DNA of 15,117 nucleotides, from the NCBI GenBank assembly GCA_023428065.1, contig JAEYZI010000071.1:1-15117 (forward strand), written 5' to 3'. The translations under genes and the position numbers were made by a program. Of this stretch, positions 6,659-13,772 are shown piece by piece. A model generated the notes under the pieces. The model was not told the origin of the DNA. It did no database searches and worked only from the letters and a program-made list of their open reading frames with translations. This DNA is from Actinomycetes bacterium. Its GTDB lineage: Bacteria > Actinomycetota > Actinomycetes > Actinomycetales > Microbacteriaceae. Each line of letters starts with the position of its first letter. Position 1 is the stretch's first letter.

Positions 6659-8008
6659 TCACGGGGTGACCCGCCGCGGAACGGCGAGCTCGCGGTAGCT
6701 GGCGTCGAGCACGAGGTGCTGCTCGCCCACCCATGACAGGTCGAGGTCGTGGTGTCGCGTGTGCAGCACGACGAGGTGCGGATCGAAGTCGAGCGGATCC
6801 GCGACGGACTCGGCGATGCGACCGTCGAGCAGGCGCGCCTGGGGGCACAGCCGGTCGAGGTAGCCCACCGTCGCGCCGCGCCGCTCGAGACCGTGGATGA
6901 TCTCGAGCGCGGGCGATTCCCGCAGGTCGGCGACGTCGGGCTTGTACGAGACGCCCACGACGAGCACGCGCGAGCCCGCGAGCCCGCGCCCGGCATCCGA
7001 CAGCACCTGCCCGGCCCGCTCCACCACCCTGGCGGGCCGGGCGGCGATCTCGGCCATCGCCTGGGTGATCATCGGGGCCGCCACCCGCTTCTCGCGCAAC
7101 TGCCAGAGCAGGTAGTGCGGGTCGCACGGGATGCAGTGGCCGCCGACACCCGGACCGGGGGAGAAGGCCATGAACCCGTAGGGCTTGGTCGCCGCCGCGT
7201 CGATCACCTGGGTGACGGGCACATCGAGTTCGCGGCAGATGTCGGCGACCTCGTTGGCGAGGGCGATGTTGACGGCGCGGAAGGTGTTCTCGAGCAGCTT
7301 GGTCATCTCTGCCGCGGCGAGCGAGTCGACGCGGTGCAGCCGGACAGCGTAGCGGGAGAGCACGGCCGAGGCCCGCAGGGTGCAGCTCGTCGTCGCGCCG
7401 CCGACCACGCGCGGAACGAGCTCGTGCTCGTAGGAGTCGTTCCCGGGATCGATGCGCTCGGGGCTGAACGCCACCGAGACGTCCGCGCCGGCGATCAGGC
7501 CGCGCTCGGCGAGTGGGGCCACCAGCAGGTCCTGGGTGCATCCGACGTAGCTCGTCGAGGTGAGCATGAGCACCTGGCCCGGCACCGCATGGGCGACGAC
7601 GTCGGCGCACGCCGCTCGCAGGATCGAGAGCTCGGGCACGAGGTGGTGGTCGACCGGCGTCGGCACGCACACGATGACCGCGCTCGCCCGCGCCAGGAGC
7701 GCGGGGTCGTCGCTGATCGCGAAGCCGTCGTGGGCGAGCGCGGACTCGAGCCGAAGCTGATCGGACGGCAGCAGGTCGGCGGAGCCGGCCCGGATGCTCG
7801 CGATCCGCTGGGGGGAGATCTCGAGGCCCAGCACGCGGGCTCCCGCGTGGTGGTAGGCGAGGGCGGTCGGCAGGCCGACGTACCCGAGGCCCACGATCGC
7901 GATGTCGTAGTCGTGGGTGCGGTGGTCGGGCGCTGAGGGGAGCGCTGCGGAGGAGCGCTCGAGGCGCGGTCGCGCGCCCACCTGGGGACGCGTGTCGAGG
8001 GACGTCAT
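6659..8008 (-). CDS. UDP-sugar 6-dehydrogenase (WbpA / UDP-GlcNAc dehydrogenase-like)
   Basis: 449 residues. ATG 8008 is preferred over an upstream in-frame ATG (8035) because GGAGGT (8015-8020 on the complement) sits 6 nt before it. It performs the NAD-dependent two-step oxidation of a UDP-sugar C6 alcohol to the acid. The Rossmann motif is VGLGYVGLP (39-47). Family signatures include VPTPVD (115-120), TSYVGCT (152-158), FSPERIDPGN (181-190), EMTKLLENTFRAVNIALANE with Lys237, and the catalytic Cys292 in GPGVGGHCIPCDP. The C-terminal NAD/UDP domain has VGVSYKPDVADLRESP. KPYGFMAFSPGPGVGGHCIPCDPHYL is closest in style to WbpA-type UDP-GlcNAc dehydrogenases, rather than UDP-glucose dehydrogenase. 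GDP-mannose dehydrogenase is unlikely. An N-terminal extension of about 33 residues is disordered. It is the first gene of the four-gene minus-strand operon. Confidence 0.93.
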   Translation of the reverse strand: MTSLDTRPQVGARPRLERSSAALPSAPDHRTHDYDIAIVGLGYVGLPTALAYHHAGARVLGLEISPQRIASIRAGSADLLPSDQLRLESALAHDGFAISDDPALLARASAVIVCVPTPVDHHLVPELSILRAACADVVAHAVPGQVLMLTSTSYVGCTQDLLVAPLAERGLIAGADVSVAFSPERIDPGNDSYEHELVPRVVGGATTSCTLRASAVLSRYAVRLHRVDSLAAAEMTKLLENTFRAVNIALANEVADICRELDVPVTQVIDAAATKPYGFMAFSPGPGVGGHCIPCDPHYLLWQLREKRVAAPMITQAMAEIAARPARVVERAGQVLSDAGRGLAGSRVLVVGVSYKPDVADLRESPALEIIHGLERRGATVGYLDRLCPQARLLDGRIAESVADPLDFDPHLVVLHTRHHDLDLSWVGEQHLVLDASYRELAVPRRVTP

Positions 8009-8100
8009 GGGGAGACCTCCATGGCTGCGCCGCACGGCGGCGACGCGATCGGATGGGCAGGGGAGGCCTCCGGTCGGGGGGATCGGGAGCCCGTCTGCAC

Positions 8101-8129
8101 ACTGTCGACCCGCTCCCCGGGAGGGTCAA
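8101..8129 (-). promoter_or_regulatory. Candidate promoter of the dehydrogenase-led operon
   Basis: On the minus strand, TTGACC (8129-8124) is followed after 17 bp by GACAGT (8106-8101), a fair -35 and a weak -10. Transcription would start near 8094 and give a leader of roughly 85 nt. The palindrome CTCCC-C-GGGAG at 8113-8123 fills much of the spacer and could be an operator or chance. The direct-repeat array (8146-8222) lies just upstream of this -35. Confidence 0.4.
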
Positions 8130-8145
8130 CGGCGTGGCGGCAGGA

Positions 8146-8222
8146 GTGCGGGTGCCCCCGCCGCCGGGTGCGGGATGCCGCAGCCGCGTGCGGATTCCCG
8201 CGCTCGCGGTGCGGTCGCCCCG
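8146..8222 (+). promoter_or_regulatory. Four phased direct repeats in the divergent promoter region, candidate activator-binding array
   Basis: GTGCGG begins at 8146, 8168, 8188 and 8209 (intervals 22, 20 and 21 bp). After three or four variable bases each copy is followed by a C-rich half: GTGCGGGTGCCCCCG, GTGCGGGATGCCGC, GTGCGGATTCCCGC and GTGCGGTCGCCCCGC. The core GCGGATTCCCG (8190-8200) differs by one base from GCGGATCCCCG at 339-349 and by a similar amount from GCGGAATCCCG at 360-370, ahead of the surface-protein gene. The array sits between divergent genes for a nucleotide-sugar dehydrogenase and a polysaccharide synthase. The repeats are seen directly. The shared-regulator interpretation is inference. 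CGG and CCG are common in this GC-rich DNA, so the spacing is the main evidence. Confidence 0.6.
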
Positions 8223-8236
8223 CGCCCCGCCGGGGT

Positions 8237-8242
8237 TAGCGT
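8237..8242 (+). promoter_or_regulatory. Candidate -10 element of the synthase gene
   Basis: TAGCGT fits TANNNT. The -35 position 17 bp upstream (8214-8219) falls inside the fourth direct repeat and does not look like TTGACA, as expected if a bound activator replaces it. Transcription would start near 8249, about 22 nt before the ATG. Assignment rests on one hexamer and on the context. Confidence 0.35.
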
Positions 8243-8270
8243 CGGTGCCACACCCGATCGAGGAGGACTC

Positions 8271-9536
8271 ATGGCGGCGTTCGTCGTCACGGTGGCCGTC
8301 GTCGTGGGCGTCAACACCCTGCTGTGGGTGACCGCCGGCGTCGTGCGCGTCATCGCGAGGCGCCTGCGTGGCGACGCCCCGCCCGGAGGCGCCCGCGTCC
8401 CGACGCCCGACGAGGTGGCGATCGTCATCGCGGCGCACGACGAGGCCGTCGTGATCGAGGCGACGATCCGCTCCGCCGCGCGCCAGGTGCCCGTGCGGAA
8501 CGTCTTCGTGGCCTGCGACGGCTGCACCGACGACACCGCCGAGATCGCGCGCGCGTGCGGGGCGAACGCCCTCGAGATCCGGCCCAACCGCGGAAAGGCG
8601 GGCGCCATCCGTGCGCTCGTGGAGGAGCTGCGGATCCCGGAGCGCTTCGAGGTGATGTTGCTGCTCGACGCCGACAGCCAGCTTCACGACGACTATCTGC
8701 GCTCGGGGCTGCGCGCTTTCGCCGACCCCGAGGTGGTCGCGGTGGCGGGGCGCGCGACGACCATCCTCGAGCCGCCTCCGCCCACCCTCGCCGGGCGCAT
8801 CCTGGTGGCCTATCGCGAGCGGCTGTACCTGAGCGTGCAGTACCTGCAGAAGTTCGGTCAGGCCGCCCGGTTCCTCAACGCCGTCGCGATCGTGCCCGGG
8901 TTCGCGAGCATGTACCGCACGCGCATCCTCTCCGAGATCGACATCGACGCCCCCGGCCTCGCGATCGAGGACTACAACATGACCTTCGAGGTGCACGCCA
9001 AGCGTCTCGGCCGCATCGCGTTCCGGCCGGATGCGGCGATCGCCCTCACCCAGGACCCGGACAACCTCCGCGACTACCGCCGCCAGATGCGCCGGTGGAG
9101 CCTCGGATTCTGGCAGACCGTGCGCCGACACGGCCTGCGCGCGGGACGGTTTTGGGCGCTCCTGGCGATCTCGATCGGCGAGATTGTCACGAGCAGCGTC
9201 TTCATGGTGCTCCTGCTGCCGATCCTGCTGCTGAGCGCGGGGAGCATGATCGTGGCCGCATCGGGGCTCGACCCGAGCGGCGTCGCGCAGGGCATCGCGG
9301 AGGTGATCCCGCCGCTCGCGATCCTCGCCGGGGTGCTCCTGCCCGACTACCTCCTCTCGGTGCTCGCGGCGGTGCTCGCCCGGCGACCGGTCTATCTCCT
9401 GCTCGGGCCGCTCTTCCCCGCGCTGCGGACGCTCGACGCGTGGCTGTGCCTCCGCGCCATGTTCGAGGCGTTCCTGCGGACGCGCGCCGACGGCCGCTGG
9501 ACCTCGCCGGAACGTCGCGCGGTCGCCTCGGGCTGA
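8271..9536 (+). CDS. Membrane GT2 glycosyltransferase, polysaccharide-synthase type (PgaC/IcaA-like)
   Basis: 421 residues from the ATG behind AGGAGG (8261-8266). The frame is open far upstream, but no ribosome binding site or hydrophobic start supports a longer form. One N-terminal membrane helix (about 3-25) is followed by a cytoplasmic GT-A domain and three or four C-terminal helices (about 295-330, 345-370, 374-390). Processive GT2 motifs are present: ACDGCTDD (Asp83), the metal-binding DAD at 133-135, the general base in IEDYNM (Glu233-Asp234), and QxxRW as QMRRW (272-276). This is the layout of synthases that polymerise beta-linked amino sugars and thread the chain through their own membrane domain (PNAG, cellulose and hyaluronan synthase relatives). 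Sugar specificity is not readable. It faces the dehydrogenase-led operon across 262 bp and ends with its stop abutting that of the LAL gene. Confidence 0.9.
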   Translation: MAAFVVTVAVVVGVNTLLWVTAGVVRVIARRLRGDAPPGGARVPTPDEVAIVIAAHDEAVVIEATIRSAARQVPVRNVFVACDGCTDDTAEIARACGANALEIRPNRGKAGAIRALVEELRIPERFEVMLLLDADSQLHDDYLRSGLRAFADPEVVAVAGRATTILEPPPPTLAGRILVAYRERLYLSVQYLQKFGQAARFLNAVAIVPGFASMYRTRILSEIDIDAPGLAIEDYNMTFEVHAKRLGRIAFRPDAAIALTQDPDNLRDYRRQMRRWSLGFWQTVRRHGLRAGRFWALLAISIGEIVTSSVFMVLLLPILLLSAGSMIVAASGLDPSGVAQGIAEVIPPLAILAGVLLPDYLLSVLAAVLARRPVYLLLGPLFPALRTLDAWLCLRAMFEAFLRTRADGRWTSPERRAVASG

Positions 9537-12137
9537 TCAGGACACGAGCGAGACGAGGTGGGCGCGCGAGCGCGCGCCCACCTTGCGGTAGACGCGCGTG
9601 AGTCGCAGCTCGACGGTGCGCACCGAGAGGAAGAGCGTCGCGGCGATCTCCTTGTTCTGCATGCCCCGCACCACGAGTTCGACGACCGCGCGCTCCTCGG
9701 GGCTGAGCGCCTCGAGGACCGGTGTGCGCGGGAGGCGGTCGGGGGGCTCCTGCAGAGCGCGCGGCCCCGGTGCGGCGGGGGGCGTGGCGACGTCGGCCCA
9801 GGCGCGGGCGCCCGCGCCCGCGAAGGCGACACGCGCATCCGCGGCGGCGCGCTCGGCCGCGAGCTCCGCGCCCGCAGCCTGGAGGCGCCGCGCATAGAGC
9901 AGGCGCAGCATGCCGAGCTCGAAGGCGGAGTCGTCGGGGCGGTGCAGCGCGAGCGCCGCGTCGAACCGGCCGCGCACCTCGGCATCGGGGGCGGTCGCGA
10001 GCTCGACGCGCGCCGCGGCGAGGGTGGCCCACCGTGAGCGAGTGGAACGTGCCGCCTCGACGAAGCGCTGCGCCGCGTGCTGTGCCGCTCCGACGCGACC
10101 GATCGCGGCGAGGGCCTCGACGAGCGCGGGGAGGTGGCGCACGATCGACGGATCCGGGATCTGCGCCGTGAGCGTGTCGGCGAGCAGCAGCAGCTCGCAC
10201 GCGGCCGCGTCGTCGCCGCGCAGCCGCGCGAGCTCGCCGCGCAGCACGAGGCCGTGCGCCGCGGGAAGGGGCCCCGCGAGCGGTACCGCGTGCTCCGTCC
10301 AGGCGGCGAGTGCGGCCTCGGCGCCCGCGAAGTCGTCGTCGGCGAGGAGCGCCCAGGCGGTGAGCGGCACGAGGCCGCGCGGCTCGGCCGACGCGGGATG
10401 CAGGCGGCTCCAGTCCCGCGCGAGGCCGAGGGCCTCGCCGATGCGGCCCGACCGCGCCGCGCAGTCGATCGCGAGCGAGGTGAGCCAGCCCGACCACAGG
10501 CGTCCGGGTCGGATGAGCGTGCGGGAGAGTCGGCCGATGAGGCGACGCGCACCCGCGTAGTCCTCGGCGAGCGTCGCGGCGCGCGCGTGCAGCGCGAGCA
10601 GCAGCGGGTCGTGCTCGGGCTCGTCGGTCCCCGCGTCGCCCGTCGCGCCCAGCAGCATCCGGGCGGTCGCGGCGAGTGCACGCGTGGGGCCCATGAGCTC
10701 GCGGTCGTCGTCGGCGAGCGCGTCGAGGGCGTCGCGTGCCTCCGCGAACTCGCCCCGTGCGGCCGCGACGGTGGCGCGGGTGGCCACCCATCGCAGGTGC
10801 AGTGCCGCGTCGCCCGGGGCGTCGGGAGTGGCGTCGGCCGCATCCGTCGCACGTCCGGCGAGGTAGTCGACCCGCAGGCGCGAGAGCGCGAGTCGGGTGA
10901 GCGACTCGGGGGCGGCGGTGCGGTCGCCCGCTGCGATGCGCAGGTACCTGTCGGCCAGTTCGGGCTCGCCCGCCTCGAGGAGGGCGTCCGCGAGCTCCGC
11001 GAGGTGCCGCGCGAGCCCGTCGGTGCCGGATCGCGCGGCACGGTCGGCGAACTCGACGCTCGCCCCGAGGTGCCCCAGCCGTGCGGCCTCGATGGCGGCG
11101 TCGACGAGCAGTCGGCGGAGGTCGCGCGCGGGATCGGTCCAGCTCGCGTGCCAGGGCGCGAGCAGGGGATCGCACGAGCCCGCGAGCTCGGCGTGGAGCT
11201 CGCGGCGCGCCCGCGAGGGCGAGGCGTCGGCGAGCGCCGCGCGCACGAGCGGGTCGGCGAGGTGCACGAACGGACCCGCCTCGCGCGCGACGCCCACATC
11301 GAGCAGCTCCTGCACGGCGTCCTCGGCGTCGGGCGCCCAGCGGGAGACCGAGCTGCGCGCGTGCAGGGGAGCGGTCGCGAGGCGTTCGAGCACCCGGCCG
11401 TGCGTCGAGCCGAGCCCCCGGGTGGCCCGTTCGAGGGCCGCCCACGCCGCCGGGCCCGGGCGGGCGGGGAGCCGAAGCGCCTCGCGGCCGGCGAGTTGCT
11501 CCGGCGAGAGCGACTCGAGGAGCGAGGCGAAGGTGGCGAGGTTGCAGCCCGACTCCGCGAGCAGGATGCGGAGCGTGCCCGGATCGATGCCGACGGGGGC
11601 GAGCTGCGCGGCATCCGTCTCGTCGATCCGCCCGATGCGCGTGGAGGGGAGGCCCGCGAGGGGCTCGTCGGGGTGCAGCTCGACGGCGGTCGCGACGAGC
11701 CGGATCCCGGACCCGGCGAGGTGCCCGGCCATGTAGCCGAGGATCGCGCGGCTGTCGCCGTCCATCCGGTCGACGTCGTCGACGAGCAGGAGGGTGCGGG
11801 GGAGGGCGAGGCCTCGCAGCAGCGCGAGCAGCTCGGCCGCGGCCTCGCCGAGGGCGGTGTCGCCGTCGGCGCGCAGCGCGAAGCGGCCCGTGAAGTCGGC
11901 GGCGCGCGCCTCGCCGACCGAGGCGACGAGCGCCGAGATCCCGGACAGCGGCCAGCCGGCCTCCCCGCGATTGACCCGCACGAGAGCCGAGGCCCCGGCG
12001 GCGTGACGTTCCTGCAGGTCGGTGAGCAGGGTGCTCTTGCCGCTCCCGACGTCGCCGAGGATCAGGAGCGCACCGTCGTGGGGGCTCCGGGCGAGGGCGT
12101 CGCTCAGCTCGTGGGCATCGACGTGACAGTGCAGCAT
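9537..12137 (-). CDS. LAL-family (MalT-like) ATP-binding LuxR transcriptional regulator
   Basis: 866 residues, the usual size for large ATP-binding LuxR regulators. Walker A is GDVGSGKST (residues 28-36) and Walker B is LLLVDDVDRMDG (116-127), forming a STAND-type NTPase. A long Ala/Leu/Arg-rich region (about 290-790) of paired helices, TPR-like, follows. The last 60 residues are a LuxR HTH: LSPEERAVVELVVRGMQNKEIAATLFLSVRTVELRLTRVYRKVG. Such proteins normally bind an inducer and ATP, oligomerise and activate promoters with phased direct repeats. The start is uncertain. ATG 12137 has no good ribosome binding site, and the frame stays open for some way upstream without a better-placed start codon in the stretch I checked. 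The gene faces the synthase tail to tail with no gap. It is the best candidate in the window to read the repeats at 8146-8222 and 304-372. Confidence 0.9.
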   Translation of the reverse strand: MLHCHVDAHELSDALARSPHDGALLILGDVGSGKSTLLTDLQERHAAGASALVRVNRGEAGWPLSGISALVASVGEARAADFTGRFALRADGDTALGEAAAELLALLRGLALPRTLLLVDDVDRMDGDSRAILGYMAGHLAGSGIRLVATAVELHPDEPLAGLPSTRIGRIDETDAAQLAPVGIDPGTLRILLAESGCNLATFASLLESLSPEQLAGREALRLPARPGPAAWAALERATRGLGSTHGRVLERLATAPLHARSSVSRWAPDAEDAVQELLDVGVAREAGPFVHLADPLVRAALADASPSRARRELHAELAGSCDPLLAPWHASWTDPARDLRRLLVDAAIEAARLGHLGASVEFADRAARSGTDGLARHLAELADALLEAGEPELADRYLRIAAGDRTAAPESLTRLALSRLRVDYLAGRATDAADATPDAPGDAALHLRWVATRATVAAARGEFAEARDALDALADDDRELMGPTRALAATARMLLGATGDAGTDEPEHDPLLLALHARAATLAEDYAGARRLIGRLSRTLIRPGRLWSGWLTSLAIDCAARSGRIGEALGLARDWSRLHPASAEPRGLVPLTAWALLADDDFAGAEAALAAWTEHAVPLAGPLPAAHGLVLRGELARLRGDDAAACELLLLADTLTAQIPDPSIVRHLPALVEALAAIGRVGAAQHAAQRFVEAARSTRSRWATLAAARVELATAPDAEVRGRFDAALALHRPDDSAFELGMLRLLYARRLQAAGAELAAERAAADARVAFAGAGARAWADVATPPAAPGPRALQEPPDRLPRTPVLEALSPEERAVVELVVRGMQNKEIAATLFLSVRTVELRLTRVYRKVGARSRAHLVSLVS

Positions 12138-12283
12138 CGCGACGCCGTTCGCATCAGCTCCACGTCTCGCGGGTGGTACGAAGACATGGCATCGGGGGTC
12201 AACTCCATCGGGGGGCGTCGGGTGGCCCGACAGTTCGGTCTACCGTGCCGCGGCGGTTCCCCGCAAGAGGGGATGTGACATCC
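12138..12283. promoter_or_regulatory. Control region between MFS and LAL genes with a 13-bp palindrome and a single box-like site
   Basis: The minus-strand LAL gene must be expressed from here or by read-through from the MFS gene. GGATGT-G-ACATCC (12271-12283) is a perfect inverted repeat touching the MFS stop codon. GCGGTTCCCCGCA (12253-12265) differs from the box at 339-351 at two positions, but it is a lone copy. TCCCC and GGGGA (12258-12262, 12269-12273) could also pair as a short hairpin without a T-tract. I see no convincing -10 or -35. Functional meaning is unproven. Confidence 0.35.
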
Positions 12284-13492
12284 TCAGCTCGGAGGGAGTG
12301 CGACCGGCTCGGTGTCGGGCAGCGGGCTCGCGTCGCGCCCGCGCAGGTCGGGAGCCGCGCGGCGGAAGAGCGTGGGCACGAGCACCCCCACGAGCGCGAA
12401 GAGGGCGGCCGCGACGAAGCCGCCGTCGGGCCCGTAGCCGTCGATGAGGAAGCCCGCGACGGCGGAGCCGAGCGCCGCTCCGATGAGCTGGCCGGTGCCG
12501 ACCCAGCCGTAGGCCTCCGCCGTGTCGGAGAACTTCACGGTGGCTGACACGATCGTGAACATGACGGCGAGCGCGGGGGCGATCCCGAGCCCGGCGATCA
12601 CGAGCGTCGCCGAGATCGACCAGAACTCGAACGCGAAGACCGCGAGCACCGAGCCGACGAAGACGATGAGCATGCGACGCGCGAGGGCCCACGGGCCGAT
12701 CGGCAGGTGACCGAACGCGAGGCCGCCCGCGAGGGAGGCGACGGCCCAGATGGCGAGCACGATGCCCGCCTCCGCGCCGCCCTCGCCGAAGGTCGCCACG
12801 ACGCCCGCCTCGACGGCCGCGCACGAGCCCACGAGCAGGAAGCCCGTGATCGTCGATAGGAGCACGGCGGGTCGCTTGAGCACGACGCCGAAGCGGCGCT
12901 TCGACCGCGGGATGCGCACGCGCCCGACCTCGGGGGAGGCGATGAACCATGCGCCGCCCGCGACGAGGAAGAACACCGAGAGGAAGATGCCCGCGACGGT
13001 CGAGACCTGCGTGGCGACGAAGGTCACGACGACGGGCCCTGCGATCCAGATGATCTCCTGGGCCGAGGCGTCGAGCGAGAACAGCGGGGTGAGCTGGCGG
13101 GAGTTCACCATCTTCGGGTAGATCGTGCGCACGGCGGGCTGCACGGGCGGGTAGCTGAGCCCGGCGACGAGGCCCGCGAGCATGAACCCCCAGAGCGGCA
13201 GCGGTGCGAGGGCGACCGTGGAGAGCGCGATCGCGCACACGACCGTCGTGAGGATGAGCACGGGCCGCATCCCCCACCGGCCCATCCACCGGCTCGTGAC
13301 GGGACCCGACACGGCCTGGCCGACGGAGGTCGCGCCGAGCACGAGGCCCGCCGCGCCGTAGCTGTGGAAGATCTGCTCGATGTGGATGAGGAAGCCGAGC
13401 GAGAGCATGCCGCCGGGGAAGCGCGCGAACAACTGCGCGGCGATGACCCGGGCGACTCCCCGGGTGCGCAGCAGGTCGAGATAGGCGTTCAC
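12284..13492 (-). CDS. Major facilitator superfamily (MFS) transporter
   Basis: 402 residues with about 12 hydrophobic segments, the normal MFS size. The start is GTG at 13492 behind GGAGGG, with an unusually short spacer. No better start is evident, since MNAYLDLLRTRGVARVIAAQ is a typical MFS opening. Between segments 2 and 3 lies SRWMGRWGMRPVLI, the MFS G-x-x-x-D/R-x-x-G-R-R/K type loop in diverged form. A cytoplasmic loop RIPRSKRRFGVVLKRP separates the two halves. The C-terminal tail is polar and Pro-rich. It most resembles drug or small-molecule efflux permeases. The substrate cannot be deduced, and I see no evidence that it exports the polysaccharide. A TCGGAC-N5-GTCCGA repeat lies upstream. 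It is transcribed divergently from the ribonucleotide reductase gene and lies upstream of the LAL gene on the same strand. Confidence 0.9.
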   Translation of the reverse strand: MNAYLDLLRTRGVARVIAAQLFARFPGGMLSLGFLIHIEQIFHSYGAAGLVLGATSVGQAVSGPVTSRWMGRWGMRPVLILTTVVCAIALSTVALAPLPLWGFMLAGLVAGLSYPPVQPAVRTIYPKMVNSRQLTPLFSLDASAQEIIWIAGPVVVTFVATQVSTVAGIFLSVFFLVAGGAWFIASPEVGRVRIPRSKRRFGVVLKRPAVLLSTITGFLLVGSCAAVEAGVVATFGEGGAEAGIVLAIWAVASLAGGLAFGHLPIGPWALARRMLIVFVGSVLAVFAFEFWSISATLVIAGLGIAPALAVMFTIVSATVKFSDTAEAYGWVGTGQLIGAALGSAVAGFLIDGYGPDGGFVAAALFALVGVLVPTLFRRAAPDLRGRDASPLPDTEPVALPPS

Positions 13493-13523
13493 AGCCCTCC
13501 GAGCCTAGTGCCGCCGACCGACG

Positions 13524-13540
13524 TCGGACGTGGTGTCCGA
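13524..13540. promoter_or_regulatory. Inverted repeat upstream of the MFS gene, candidate operator
   Basis: TCGGAC-N5-GTCCGA is a perfect 6-bp inverted repeat 32 bp before the MFS start codon. The 10-bp palindrome CCGACGTCGG (13518-13527) overlaps it. Dyads of this size and position are typical repressor sites for transporter genes. No cognate regulator can be named, and chance is possible in DNA this GC-rich. Confidence 0.4.
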
Positions 13541-13554
13541 GGGCTCTCGTAGGG

Positions 13555-13603
13555 TGTGGAAAGTGTGCAAAACGGGGGCGAACTTATGCACATCTGTGGA
13601 TGA
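13555..13603. promoter_or_regulatory. Cluster of DnaA-box-like sequences upstream of the ribonucleotide reductase gene
   Basis: TGTGGATGA (13595-13603) is the complement of TCATCCACA, which fits the actinobacterial DnaA box YYRTCCACA. TTATGCACA (13584-13592) has one mismatch to TTATCCACA and faces it two bases away. TGTGGAAAG (13555-13563) and TGTGCAAAA (13564-13572) are adjacent two-mismatch copies. DnaA control of ribonucleotide reductase promoters is established in other bacteria (E. coli nrdAB). Here it is inferred from motif clustering. Confidence 0.45.
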
Positions 13604-13609
13604 CACGCC

Positions 13610-13657
13610 CACAACATCTAGGGTTGGCCCGGTGTCGCAGGCCCGATATATAGTGGT
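13610..13657 (+). promoter_or_regulatory. Pair of NrdR boxes
   Basis: CACAACATCTAGGGTT (13610-13625) and CCCGATATATAGTGGT (13642-13657) each resemble the 16-bp NrdR consensus ACAC-A/T-rich-GTGT. The shared ATNTAG cores lie 32 bp apart, about three helical turns, which is the known arrangement for this ATP-cone repressor of ribonucleotide reductase genes. The second box covers the -10 element, so binding would block transcription. Confidence 0.8.
13624..13652 (+). promoter_or_regulatory. Promoter of the ribonucleotide reductase gene
   Basis: TTGGCC (13624-13629) and TATATA (13647-13652) are separated by 17 bp. TATATA is an exceptional AT-rich island in this sequence. Transcription would start near 13659, leaving a leader of about 114 nt. 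That leader contains a possible CGGGGG/CCCCCG stem (13671-13676 with 13689-13694) and a GCGCAC-ACG-GTGCGC hairpin (13740-13754) just before the purine-rich ribosome binding region (13755-13767). Confidence 0.65.
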
Positions 13658-13772
13658 GGAACCTCCAGGCCGGGGGAGGGCGACGAGGCCCCCGAACGGC
13701 CCGTCGAGGTCGATTCTCACCAGGGGTTTTGTCAGCGGCGCGCACACGGTGCGCGGGGAGGAAAGGGATCAC

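Noticed and set aside
4957..6669. Long plus-strand frame encoding a collagen-like GPVGPVGSV protein
   Set aside because: It is the antisense reading of the Pro-Thr-Gly repeat and of the SDR gene. It lacks a signal peptide and ribosome binding site, while the minus strand shows complete NodB and SDR catalytic motifs.
8113..8123. CTCCC-C-GGGAG as a terminator for the divergent genes
   Set aside because: No T-tract follows on either strand, and it lies upstream of both genes. At most it is an operator.
9202..11445. Long minus-strand frame and parallel plus-strand frames over the LAL gene
   Set aside because: Extreme Arg/Ala/Pro composition without motifs. The frame 9537-12137 holds Walker A, Walker B and the LuxR HTH.
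12258..12273. TCCCC/GGGGA hairpin as the MFS terminator
   Set aside because: A 5-bp stem with no following T-run on the minus strand is too weak to support.
13505..13747. 80-codon minus-strand frame in the MFS/nrdA intergenic region
   Set aside because: It overlaps the promoter, NrdR boxes and leader of the reductase gene, and there is no ribosome binding site or recognisable product.
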